58,209 nt of DNA from Candidatus Opimibacter skivensis (GTDB taxonomy: Bacteria > Bacteroidota > Bacteroidia > Chitinophagales > Saprospiraceae): assembly GCA_016721905.1 (NCBI GenBank), contig JADKHH010000016.1:1-58209 (forward strand), written 5' to 3'. Shown here one piece after another: positions 48,736 to 56,680 of the stretch. A program made the translations under genes and the position numbers. Under the pieces are notes generated by a model. It was not told where the DNA came from. It saw nothing but the letters and a program-made list of their open reading frames with translations, and searched no databases. The first letter of the stretch is position 1. Every line of letters begins with the position of its first letter.

Positions 48736-49365
48736 ATGGGATTGGTCATTATCATCGGAGCAGGGACTGGTATTAGTTATGGTGTTGCTCAAAAATTTGG
48801 AAAAGAAGGGTACAGAATTGCCCTGATAGCCCGCAATGAATCCAGGCTAAAGGAACTGGCAACCGCTTTGCAGCAGGAAGGCATTGATGTTCTTTATGCA
48901 GCAGGGGATGTAGCTCAGGAAGATTCATTGAGACATGCTTTAAATCAGATATCCGAAGTTGCAGGTGTCGCGGATATGATCCTGTATAATCCATCAGGGG
49001 CTTCCAATAAAGATATCCTTGACCTTGACTGGGAGACCATTAAAGACATGCTGGATATTTCCGTAGGCGGATATTTCAATCTGATGAAAATGGTCTTGCC
49101 ATCCTATCTCCAGCAGAACCATGGAAAATTATTTGTTACCGGAGGTGGACTTTCACTCAGCGGTGACCCAAGAATGACTGCCTTGAGTATGGGTAAGGCA
49201 GCGCAGCGTAACCTGGTCCAAGCTTTTCAAAAAAAGGTAGATGGCACTAATGTCCACATAGCCCAGGTGATCGTACGCGGTTATGTGCAACCCACCGATG
49301 AAAAATATAATCCTACGGCGATTGCGGAGATTTTCTGGAAGTTGTTTTTACAGCAACCGGGGTGA
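48736..49365 (+). CDS. SDR-fold protein lacking the usual catalytic Tyr
   Basis: This 209-residue protein has the NAD(P)-binding start IIIGAGTGISYGVAQKFGKEG and a basic residue (IARNESRL) suggesting NADP preference. It also has a modified acidic turn (AAGDVAQ) and an NNAG-like LYNPSG at about residue 85. The active-site helix reads TALSMGKAAQRNLVQAF: the Lys of YxxxK is present, but the Tyr position is Leu. The preceding Ser motif is FVTGGGLSLSG, not the usual ISS. It probably does not perform classical SDR redox chemistry, or it uses other residues. It is about 30 residues shorter than typical SDRs and cytosolic. Neighbours give no hint of its substrate. Confidence 0.75.
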   Translation: MGLVIIIGAGTGISYGVAQKFGKEGYRIALIARNESRLKELATALQQEGIDVLYAAGDVAQEDSLRHALNQISEVAGVADMILYNPSGASNKDILDLDWETIKDMLDISVGGYFNLMKMVLPSYLQQNHGKLFVTGGGLSLSGDPRMTALSMGKAAQRNLVQAFQKKVDGTNVHIAQVIVRGYVQPTDEKYNPTAIAEIFWKLFLQQPG

Positions 49366-49390
49366 ATTTGAGCTTGAGATAATTTACTAA

Positions 49391-49430
49391 GTGAGTTGTG
49401 AATTGTGAGTTGTGAGAGTGAATTGTGAGT
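49391..49430 (+). repeat. GTGAGTTGTGAATT low-complexity repeat
   Basis: GTGAGTTGTGAATTGTGAGT and variants, starting about 25 bases after the stop of the SDR-like gene. It lies in the short space before the hairpin at 49434-49454. Confidence 0.65.
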
Positions 49431-49433
49431 GCT

Positions 49434-49454
49434 TGACAGTTTTGCAAACTGTCA
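49434..49454. terminator. Hairpin between convergent genes
   Basis: TGACAGTTT (49434-49442) pairs perfectly with AAACTGTCA (49446-49454) around three bases. It has only short T or A flanks, so it may be a weak bidirectional terminator of the SDR-like gene and hicB. It resembles dispersed 'GACAGTTT' palindromes common in Bacteroidota genomes. Confidence 0.5.
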
Positions 49455-49459
49455 GAAGA

Positions 49460-49858
49460 TTACATTAAAAATTCGATGTCTGCCAATTCTCGTCCGAGGG
49501 CCTGGACACCTTCCATGATGCGCTTTGTTTGCTTTGGAGATGGCTTTTTATTGCCTTTAATATATTGAGCCAACAGGCTTTGATTCATACCTATGCGGGC
49601 GCTGAGGGCCTTGGCATTGATGACTTTATAGAACTGGAAAAAACTTTCGATATCCAGTTTGAACTGGATCTCCTCGATGGTGTACGTGAATCCATCCTCC
49701 TCGAAGGTAAGGTTGACAGCATCAATAATCATTTCCTTTAACTCCTCAAACGTATCCCCTTGGGTAGAGATGGAATATAAAAATGGTTTTACAAAGGTAT
49801 AGGCACTATATCCTTTATCCTCTTTCATAATGGTCATTACTAATTTAGGTTTCTTCAT
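49460..49858 (-). CDS. hicB: HicB-type antitoxin with C-terminal helix-turn-helix
   Basis: The ATG at 49858 gives 132 residues (MKKPKLVMTIMKEDKGYSAY). The open frame continues upstream only because it overlaps the remains of hicA. Residues 1-60 show the HicB partial RNase-H-like fold (YTFVKPFLYSISTQGDTFEE, LKEMIIDAVNLTFEEDG). The C-terminal part (about 80-125) is an XRE-type helix-turn-helix (LSARIGMNQSLLAQYIKGNKKPSPKQTKRI) that would bind its own promoter. HicB normally neutralises the mRNA-cutting HicA toxin encoded just upstream. Here the start overlaps the hicA stop in an ATGA arrangement, but hicA is frameshifted, so HicB is an antitoxin without its toxin. Confidence 0.85.
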   Translation of the reverse strand: MKKPKLVMTIMKEDKGYSAYTFVKPFLYSISTQGDTFEELKEMIIDAVNLTFEEDGFTYTIEEIQFKLDIESFFQFYKVINAKALSARIGMNQSLLAQYIKGNKKPSPKQTKRIMEGVQALGRELADIEFLM

Positions 49859-50052
49859 CTCTTTGGTGTTTCTATTTGTGCATCCTTTAATTTTTTCTGA
49901 ACAAGGGTTTCCCCATTTCTTTACCGCCATGGAATGGAATACTCAATATTCCTGCTTTGGTTTCCTGTACTCATAATAAGATGTCCTCCTGTTTGTCTGA
50001 CCACAAACCAGCCATCTTGTTTTAGCAACCGGAGAAGTTCGCTGTATTTCAA
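49855..50052 (-). pseudogene. hicA: HicA-type toxin gene, broken by two indels
   Basis: Frame 1 from the TTG at 50052 reads KYSELLRLLKQDGWFVVRQT then GGHLIM, typical of the HicA double-stranded-RNA-binding-like fold with the catalytic His. A one-base insertion near 49970 then sends it into a stop. In the shifted frame it continues ETKAGILSIPFHGGKEMGK, and a one-base deletion near 49903 returns to frame 1 for VQKKLKDAQIETPKR-stop. Correcting both gives a normal 65-residue HicA. As written only about 43 residues would be made, without the C-terminal half. The start codon is TTG where ATG would be expected. Sequencing error is possible but would require two indels in 70 bases. Confidence 0.75.
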
Positions 50053-50122
50053 CTACCCAAAAGTAATATATTTATTACTTCAAGTCAAGGGTGTCCAAAA
50101 AAAAGAAAGCATTATCCAGGAC

Positions 50123-50138
50123 CGATTAATCGCGTCTC
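50123..50138. repeat. Half site of the AGAGACGCGAT palindrome
   Basis: GATTAATCGCGTCTCT matches the right arm and centre of the palindrome at 46482-46545. Only one arm is present, so this copy has lost its fold. It lies between hicA and the end of ppdK. Confidence 0.55.
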
Positions 50139-50167
50139 TTATATGCGTTTCCTTTTCCAGGGGGTGC

Positions 50168-52921
50168 TTATTTCCCTGGATTTTCCAGGGCTGCCTGTGC
50201 AGCGGCCAATCTGGCGATTGGCACCCTGAAGGGTGAACAGCTGACATAATTCATGCCTATGCGATGACAGAATTTGACACTCTCGGCATCGCCGCCGTGC
50301 TCACCACAAATACCTACTTTCAGTTTTGGCTTTGTCTTTCGTCCACGCTCTGTACCCATCTTGATCAACTCCCCTACTCCTTCCTGATCAATCGTCACAA
50401 ACGGATCATCCTTGAGTAATTTCTGGTCGAGATAGATCGGCAGAAATCCACCGATGTCATCGCGACTGAATCCAAAGCTCATCTGGGTCAGGTCATTGGT
50501 ACCGAAGCTAAAGAAATCAGCTACTTCAGCCATGTGCCCCGCTTTCAATGCAGCCCGAGGTATTTCGATCATCGTGCCATAGAGGTAAGGGATCTTCTTC
50601 AGTTTACTCTTCGCCAACACTTCTTTGTATACATTATCTACAATGGCCTTCTGATGTATCAATTCATTGGCCGTGCAGGTGACCGGAATCATGATCTCCG
50701 GATATGCTTTCTTGCCGACTTTCAACAACTCCGCAGTTGCTTCAAGGATCGCTTTTACTTGCATTTCCGTTATCTCCGGATAACTAATCCCAAGCCTGAC
50801 ACCGCGATGTCCGAGCATCGGATTGTTTTCATGCAGCGCGAGCACTCGGCGCCTCAGTATGCTCATACTGATCCCAAGTTCTTTGGCCAGTTGATGCAAC
50901 TTTTCAGTATCGTGCGGCACAAACTCATGCAATGGCGGATCAAGCAAACGGAAGGTGACCGGCCGACCATCCATCACAGCTAATGTGTCCTTGAAATCCT
51001 TCTTGACAAATATGAAAAGTTCGTTGAGGGCCGTTCGTCTTTCCTGTTCCGTTTTACTCATGATCATCTTACGCAGTAGAAACAGTGGACGTTCGCTGCC
51101 CTCACCATAAAACATGTGTTCTGTCCTGAAGAGCCCGATGCCTTCTGCTCCGAACTTCAAAGCCTGTGCTGCGTCCTTGGGCGTATCGGCGTTTGTTCTT
51201 ACCCCGAGTACTTTTGTTTTATCGACCAGCTTCATGAGGTCTTTGTAGGACTGGTTTTCCTCCAGATCTATATCCGTGAGTGCCATACTTCCTTCATACA
51301 CGAGGCCCTTGGTACCGTTGAGACTCACCCAATCACCTTCGTGGATGACCTGGCCATCCTTTGCCTTGAATGATTTTGACTCGCTGTGTATTTCGATGTC
51401 TCCGCACCCTACGATGCAACATTTTCCCCAGCCTCTCGCGACGAGTGCTGCATGTGATGTCATACCACCTTTAGTCGTCAGGATAGCTTGTGATTTATGC
51501 ATGCCATCCACATCTTCAGGTGAAGTCTCTTCCCTGACGAGGATCACTTTCTCTCCTTTATGCGCCCACTCTACTGCATCATTGGAACTGAATACAACAC
51601 GACCTTTTGCACCACCAGGTCCTGCAGGTAGTCCTTTCGCAATAGGCTTGGTCACCAACTCTGCCTTTGGGTCAAGCATCGGCAGCAGCAGCTCTACAAG
51701 TTGATTAGGTCCTACACGCATCACAGCGGTCTTGAGATCAATCAACTTCTGCTTGTACATCTCCGTAGCCATGCGGACAGCTGCGATCCCATTGCGCTTA
51801 CCCACGCGGCACTGAAGCATGTACAGTTTACCCTTTTCAATGGTAAACTCAATATCCTGCATATCCTTGTAGTGGACTTCCAACCTTTTCTGATAGTTAT
51901 ACAACTCCTGGTATAGCTCAGGCATCAGCTTTTCAAGCGACGTGTATTGCCTGCTCTGATCATTCATTGAATATTCATTGACCGGAGCCGGAGTCCTGAT
52001 ACCCGCGACTACATCCTCACCCTGTGCATTGACAAGGTATTCGCCATAAAACTTGTTTTCACCGCTTCCCGGATTACGTGTGAAAGCAACACCGGTGCAA
52101 CTATCATTGCCCATATTACCAAACACCATGGCCTGCACATTGACGGCAGTACCCCATTCATCCGGGATCTTTTCAATGCGCCTGTATTCCACTGCACGCT
52201 TTCCATTCCAACTGCCAAAGACTGCTCCGATGCCACCCCATAGTTGTTTCCATGGATCTTCCGGAAAGTCTGTGCCTAAAACTTTCTTTACTGTTTTCTT
52301 ATAATCTTTGACCAATGCCTTGAGTTCAGCAACGGTGAGGTCGGTGTCGCTTGCATACCCCTGCTGATGCTTGATGTGTTCCAGCTTTTCATCGAGTATC
52401 TTCCTGATCCCCTTTCCATTCTTCACTTCGATACCACCACCCTTTTCCATCACTACATCTGCATACATCATGATGAGTCTGCGATAGGCATCATAGGCAA
52501 AGCGTTCATCACCACTATTAGCAATGACCCCTTTGATGGTCTCCTCATTCAACCCCACATTCAATACTGTCTCCATCATACCCGGCATGCTCCGGCGTGC
52601 GCCTGAGCGAATAGATACCAATAGTGGATTGTGGACATCGCCGAATGTCTTTCGGGTGAGTTTTTCCATTTTGGCCATAGCTTCTTCCAATTGCGGCTTC
52701 ACCGTTTTCGGATAAGACTTCTTGTGGTCATAGTAGTACGTGCACACTTCTGTGGTCACTGTAAAACCTGGAGGAACGGGAAGTTTAAGGTTAGGATGCC
52801 CTGCCATTTCGGCCAGGTTAGCGCCTTTGCCTCCCAATAAATTTTTCATGGATTCATTACCATCAGCTTTACCGCCGCCGAAAAAGTAGATGTACTTTCC
52901 GGGCTTAATTCTTGTTGCCAT
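50168..52921 (-). CDS. ppdK: Pyruvate, phosphate dikinase
   Basis: The 917-residue cytosolic enzyme interconverts pyruvate + ATP + phosphate and PEP + AMP + pyrophosphate. The N-terminal nucleotide-binding part has KNLLGGKGANLAEM, VPPGFTVTTE and IRSGARRSMPGMMETVLN. The central swivelling domain carries the phospho-histidine in ILTTKGGMTSHAALVARGWG, and DVDGMHKS precedes it. The C-terminal TIM barrel has EGIGLFRTEHMF, MLGHRGVRLG and the catalytic Cys region in KVGICGEHGGD near SFGTNDLTQM. The length is that of a full PPDK (about 870-900). Start at 52921 (MATRIKPGKYIYFFGGG). Upstream lies an octamer repeat. With the two lyases at the right end producing pyruvate, it may serve gluconeogenesis from amino acids. 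Confidence 0.96.
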   Translation of the reverse strand: MATRIKPGKYIYFFGGGKADGNESMKNLLGGKGANLAEMAGHPNLKLPVPPGFTVTTEVCTYYYDHKKSYPKTVKPQLEEAMAKMEKLTRKTFGDVHNPLLVSIRSGARRSMPGMMETVLNVGLNEETIKGVIANSGDERFAYDAYRRLIMMYADVVMEKGGGIEVKNGKGIRKILDEKLEHIKHQQGYASDTDLTVAELKALVKDYKKTVKKVLGTDFPEDPWKQLWGGIGAVFGSWNGKRAVEYRRIEKIPDEWGTAVNVQAMVFGNMGNDSCTGVAFTRNPGSGENKFYGEYLVNAQGEDVVAGIRTPAPVNEYSMNDQSRQYTSLEKLMPELYQELYNYQKRLEVHYKDMQDIEFTIEKGKLYMLQCRVGKRNGIAAVRMATEMYKQKLIDLKTAVMRVGPNQLVELLLPMLDPKAELVTKPIAKGLPAGPGGAKGRVVFSSNDAVEWAHKGEKVILVREETSPEDVDGMHKSQAILTTKGGMTSHAALVARGWGKCCIVGCGDIEIHSESKSFKAKDGQVIHEGDWVSLNGTKGLVYEGSMALTDIDLEENQSYKDLMKLVDKTKVLGVRTNADTPKDAAQALKFGAEGIGLFRTEHMFYGEGSERPLFLLRKMIMSKTEQERRTALNELFIFVKKDFKDTLAVMDGRPVTFRLLDPPLHEFVPHDTEKLHQLAKELGISMSILRRRVLALHENNPMLGHRGVRLGISYPEITEMQVKAILEATAELLKVGKKAYPEIMIPVTCTANELIHQKAIVDNVYKEVLAKSKLKKIPYLYGTMIEIPRAALKAGHMAEVADFFSFGTNDLTQMSFGFSRDDIGGFLPIYLDQKLLKDDPFVTIDQEGVGELIKMGTERGRKTKPKLKVGICGEHGGDAESVKFCHRIGMNYVSCSPFRVPIARLAAAQAALENPGK

Positions 52922-53009
52922 AATTACATTTTTCTACCCTGCAGAGGTAAGGCATATAGCAGAAAAATTTAAAAACGTAGGTCAGGCGCAGAAGTGATTC
53001 TGGTCATTT

Positions 53010-53166
53010 GTGAGAGAGTAAGAGAGTAAGAGAGTAAGAGAGTAAGAGAGTGAGAGAGTAAGAGAGTAAGAGAGTAAGAGAGTGAGAGAGTAAGAGAGTA
53101 AGAGAGTGAGAGAGTAAGAGAGTGAGAGAGTGAGAGAGTGAGAGAGTGAGAGAGTAAGAGAGTGAG
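53010..53166. repeat. (A/G)AGAGAGT octamer tandem repeat, about 19 units
   Basis: Units AAGAGAGT and GAGAGAGT alternate irregularly over about 157 bases, in the spacer between ppdK (start at 52921, minus) and the 3' end of the norB-like gene. The same octamer recurs at 56447-56498 and 58067-58209. The unit spacing of 8 gives no frame preservation, so it cannot be a coding repeat. Confidence 0.88.
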
Positions 53167-53199
53167 GCGGACTTTCTTAAAAAAACATCCGGGAAAAAC

Positions 53200-54599
53200 T
53201 CAATCGACAGTTACTGCTGTGGATTCCTTGTGATGGATACCTCCAATTCGCCTGGGCGTTTTGGTCACACGGGATCTACTGTACCAGGTGATCTGGGCGA
53301 AAAGCACCATCCATATCCCCACCATCAGCGTGATACCAGCACCTACAAACACTATAAAAGCAGGGCGTAACTGCAGCATCATGTTGCTGAATGGAACCTG
53401 TGATCTATCCATCTGCCACACGGCCTTAAGGATACCCGCTACAATCAGGCTGAGCCAGAACACCAGTAGCGAGACATTGGCCAGTTTATATCCTGCATTC
53501 AGCCATCCGCCCGGTGCACCTGAGATGTGTTCACGATCCTTTAAAATATCCGTTGCCATGGCCATCAAAAGCAACGATTGATGCCTATCGTAGCGCCCAT
53601 GGTATGTGCCACTGTCACATGGGTCCCATGGGTGTAGACATTGATTGCGGGAATGGACATAGCGATGGCCAGCAGGATGGTCAGAAATACCCAAACATCC
53701 GCAGCGGCAATAAAGCGGTACGCCGCGTGATGGAAATGTCTGCGGGCTTCACTTACTGAAGCTTTCCACAACCAAATAATCCTGCCTAGTATGACCAGCT
53801 CTGTCATACTTACGAGATAGCTGATATGCTTGATGAACGCATGCGTAGGAAGTGTGTAGATATGATGTCCCCAGTTGAACATCAGGTTGAACAGCCCTGT
53901 GAAATACAGGGCAAAGGCCATCTTTGAATGGGCCATATCTTTGTTACCACTAATCTTGGTCATCAGGAACATGCTGCAGCCATAGATGAGCATATTCCAC
54001 GAACCGACCATAGACCCGTACGACTTCCATTGCACGGTCATATCGTTGATGATGTTGTTTCTGAAATAGGGAAATACCCAGAGGTATGATTCGAGGAAAG
54101 TGAACAAAAAGAAGACTACGCCGGTCATCCATTGCCAGACATAGACAGGTTGATTTTTGAGGGATCCGATGGAGGCTATGAAATTAATAAGAAACAAAAT
54201 CCATCCAAGGACCAACGGCAACGCAAACCATGGGTTAAACTCCCAATATTCCCGTCCACCGAAAACACCAAAGCAATATGAACATAAAATGGCGATGACC
54301 GTTCCGGCAAAGATCAGCAACTGGATCCTGGCCAATCGCGGAGAATATAATGGACGACCGGTATGTTGCTGGAGATAGGTCATGACACTACCGACGGCAG
54401 CCAGGATAATCCAGAACACTACGGAGGAGACATGCAGCGGCCTGATCTTGTCAAATGAAAGGATGGATTTGATAAATCCCTGTATCACATATTGCAATCC
54501 ACCTACCACGCCAAATACCATCCCGGTCGCGAGCAGGATCATGCCGGCGAGTATAAAGAGATGGGGCGTCGGAATTTTATTCCTGGTCAATGGTTCCAT
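53200..54599 (-). pseudogene. NorB-like heme-copper nitric oxide reductase subunit, frameshifted
   Basis: Two frames (53565-54599 and 53200-53694) together form one protein. The first ends after HGTHVTVAHTMGATIGIN, while the other continues SLLLMAMATDILKDREH after a shift. Inserting one base near 53578 restores GINSLLLMA and a normal length of 466 residues. The 12-helix haem-copper core shows His ligands in KIRPLHVSSVVFW (low-spin haem), GHHIYTLP (active-site metal) and HGTH (haems). The canonical NorB 'HLWVEG' segment is absent: the equivalent helix reads KSYGSMVGSWN, so the third His and the Glu are missing. It overlaps the norC-like gene by 23 bases. As written the product loses its last two or three helices; sequence error is an alternative. 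Confidence 0.72.
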
Positions 54600-54981
54600 C
54601 CAATTTGATTTTAAACGATCTTGGGTCAGCGATACCCGTCTGATCTATATGCTTCAGGTATGAAAGCAAAGACGAAGTTTCTTCTTCGGTGAGGTTGAAC
54701 GCAGGCATCGTTTTCGTCCCGGTCCTGATCATGGCTTTTATTATATCAGGGCCTCTCTTTGAATATTCATTTGTCAAATCGGGGCCTAGGTAACCTCCAA
54801 GTCCATACACCTGGTGACAAGCGGTACAGTTGTGCTGCTGCCATATAGCCTTTCCCCTGTCCACGTCAATGGTGAAAACAGCATCTCTGACCGGAAGAGA
54901 TGAATAGAGATAAAAGGAATACGTCAGGAATGAAAGGGTCAATAAAAGGCCCACGATTGTCTTCTGAAAGTCAGGTGCCAT
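54577..54981 (-). CDS. NorC-like membrane-anchored cytochrome c
   Basis: I take the ATG at 54981 (MAPDFQKTIVGLLLTLSF) because it places the membrane helix properly; the frame opens nine codons earlier. The 134-residue product has an N-terminal helix (about 8-25) and a periplasmic cytochrome c domain with the haem motif CTACH in QQHNCTACHQVYGLGGYLGP, and the axial Met in TKTMPAFNLTEEE. The layout fits NorC, the electron-entry subunit of cytochrome-type nitric oxide reductase. The 23-base overlap with the following norB-like gene suggests translational coupling. The domain is intact, so a lone cytochrome would still be made. Confidence 0.82.
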   Translation of the reverse strand: MAPDFQKTIVGLLLTLSFLTYSFYLYSSLPVRDAVFTIDVDRGKAIWQQHNCTACHQVYGLGGYLGPDLTNEYSKRGPDIIKAMIRTGTKTMPAFNLTEEETSSLLSYLKHIDQTGIADPRSFKIKLDGTIDQE

Positions 54982-55075
54982 AAATACCAAATAGCTATTT
55001 AAGGACAAATCTATCCTTATTTAGGGAAATCACCAACTATTACCTTCCCGGGAGCTATCCAAAACTAAAAAGGGG

Positions 55076-56446
55076 TTAGCTGATTTCCTTCAATCTGGCT
55101 GTAAAGTGCCTGAGTGTTGGAGCCTCATAGGTGATGGCGAGGCCTTTGATCTGATGCCTTTCCTTAAACACTTTGATGATCACTTCAGCGACATAGTCAA
55201 TATGACTTTGGGTATAAACCCTGCGCGGAATAGCAAGGCGTACAAGCTCCATCATCGAAGGGATGAGCTGTCCTGCATCATCATATTTACCAAACATCAG
55301 TGAACCGATCTCAACACCACGAATGCCACCCTCCAGATACAGGGCACCAACAAGTGCTTGTCCCGGATATTGATCAGATGGAATATGAGGTAGAAAGGCC
55401 TTGGCATCAATATAGACGGCATGTCCTCCGGCAGGTTGCATCACAGGGACGCCTTCAGCAATCAGTTTTTCGGTCAGGTATTCAATACTACGAATCCGGT
55501 ACTGCAGGTAATGTTCGTCCATCACTTCATGCAATCCAATAGCGATAGCTTCAAGATCTCGTCCTGCCAGTCCACCGTACGTAGGAAATCCGTCTGTAAT
55601 GATCAACAGGTTCCTGCATTTGAGGGCAAGGGCCTCATCACGCAATGCTATGAATCCACCGATATTGGCAAATGCATCCTTCTTGGCACTCATCGTGCAT
55701 CCATCGGCATAAGAAAACAATTCACGTGCAATGGCTGGAACCGATACGTTCGCGAATTCCTTTTCCCGGAGCTTGATGAAGTAACTGTTTTCGGCAAACC
55801 GGCAGGCATCAATAAATAACGGAATACCATATTGGGTACACACCTTCTTTACATCCCGTATGTTCTGCATGCTGACCGGCTGGCCCCCGCCTGAATTGTT
55901 GGTCACCGTAATCATACACAATGGAATATGTTCAGCTCCCTTTTCCTGGATAAACTTCTCGAGTGCTTCAACATCCATGTTGCCTTTGAAAGGTGCAGGC
56001 ACTTGTGGCAGTTTACCTTCAGGGCAAAGCAGGTCCACTCCTTCTGCCCCGCTGACTTCGATATTGGCCCTGGTCGTGTCAAACAACGTATTGCTCACGA
56101 TATACTTTCCTTTACCACCAATGATCGAAAAGAGAATTTTCTCAGAAGCCCTGCCCTGGTGAGTGGGAATCACGATAGGCATACCGGTCATTTCCTGCAC
56201 CGCACTTTCGAACCGGAAAAAACTATTGCTTCCCGCGTAGGATTCGTCACCTATCATGATACCTGCCCACTGGGCGCTGCTCATGGCACTGGTACCACTA
56301 TCCGTGAGTAGGTCTATGATGACATCATCCGCTTTGATGAGAAAGGCATTATAAAAAGCTTTTTCCAGGATCGCGGCCCGTTGTTCACGGGTGGTGAAGA
56401 GGATAGGCTCGACGGATTTGATGCGGAAGGGTTCGATGATTGTCAT
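55076..56446 (-). CDS. tnaA: Tryptophanase
   Basis: This 456-residue PLP enzyme splits L-tryptophan into indole, pyruvate and ammonia. The beta-eliminating lyase pattern is complete: EPFRIKSVEPI start, IDLLTDSGTSAMSSAQW, VIPTHQGRASEKILF, VTNNSGGGQPVSM, the PLP lysine in DGCTMSAKKDAFANIGGF, TYGGLAGRDLEAIAIGL and RLAIPRRVYTQSH. Tryptophanase, not tyrosine phenol-lyase, is indicated by Asp in LFDTTR (E. coli Asp137 equivalent) and by Ile in GGIRGVEIGS (Ile396 equivalent), where the lyase has Thr and Arg-Met. The gene is divergent from its homologue at 56681. Its 5' leader is occupied by an octamer repeat starting at the base before the ATG. Confidence 0.93.
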   Translation of the reverse strand: MTIIEPFRIKSVEPILFTTREQRAAILEKAFYNAFLIKADDVIIDLLTDSGTSAMSSAQWAGIMIGDESYAGSNSFFRFESAVQEMTGMPIVIPTHQGRASEKILFSIIGGKGKYIVSNTLFDTTRANIEVSGAEGVDLLCPEGKLPQVPAPFKGNMDVEALEKFIQEKGAEHIPLCMITVTNNSGGGQPVSMQNIRDVKKVCTQYGIPLFIDACRFAENSYFIKLREKEFANVSVPAIARELFSYADGCTMSAKKDAFANIGGFIALRDEALALKCRNLLIITDGFPTYGGLAGRDLEAIAIGLHEVMDEHYLQYRIRSIEYLTEKLIAEGVPVMQPAGGHAVYIDAKAFLPHIPSDQYPGQALVGALYLEGGIRGVEIGSLMFGKYDDAGQLIPSMMELVRLAIPRRVYTQSHIDYVAEVIIKVFKERHQIKGLAITYEAPTLRHFTARLKEIS

Positions 56447-56498
56447 TGTGAGAGAGTAAGAGGTGTAAGAGAGTGAGAGGTGTAAGAGAGTAAGAAAG
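56447..56498. repeat. (A/G)AGAGAGT-type repeat forming the tnaA 5' leader
   Basis: TGTGAGAGAGTAAGAGGTGT and a second similar block lie directly before the tnaA start codon (56446). On the coding strand of tnaA the leader is a C/T-rich run, leaving no Shine-Dalgarno site within 50 bases. The units are less regular than in the other two arrays. Confidence 0.8.
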
Positions 56499-56680
56499 CG
56501 TGAGAAGTCCTTTAGATAAAAAATATTTGGACAAAATTACAAGGGTTCTTGTGGAGAGGGTTTGATGCATCTCAGTGCGATCAATGACCTTGATCATCTG
56601 TGTATTGTGAGTAAATACTGACCATTGTGGGCTGAATGTCCATATGCCGTGTGCAGATGGGTTTCAAGATGTTGTAAATC

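Noticed and set aside
49934..50236. Plus-strand 100-codon frame opposite hicA
   Set aside because: It is antisense to the hicA remnant and the ppdK end, and has no family features.
53010..53166. A CRISPR array
   Set aside because: The units are 8 bases with no unique spacers, so it is a simple tandem repeat.
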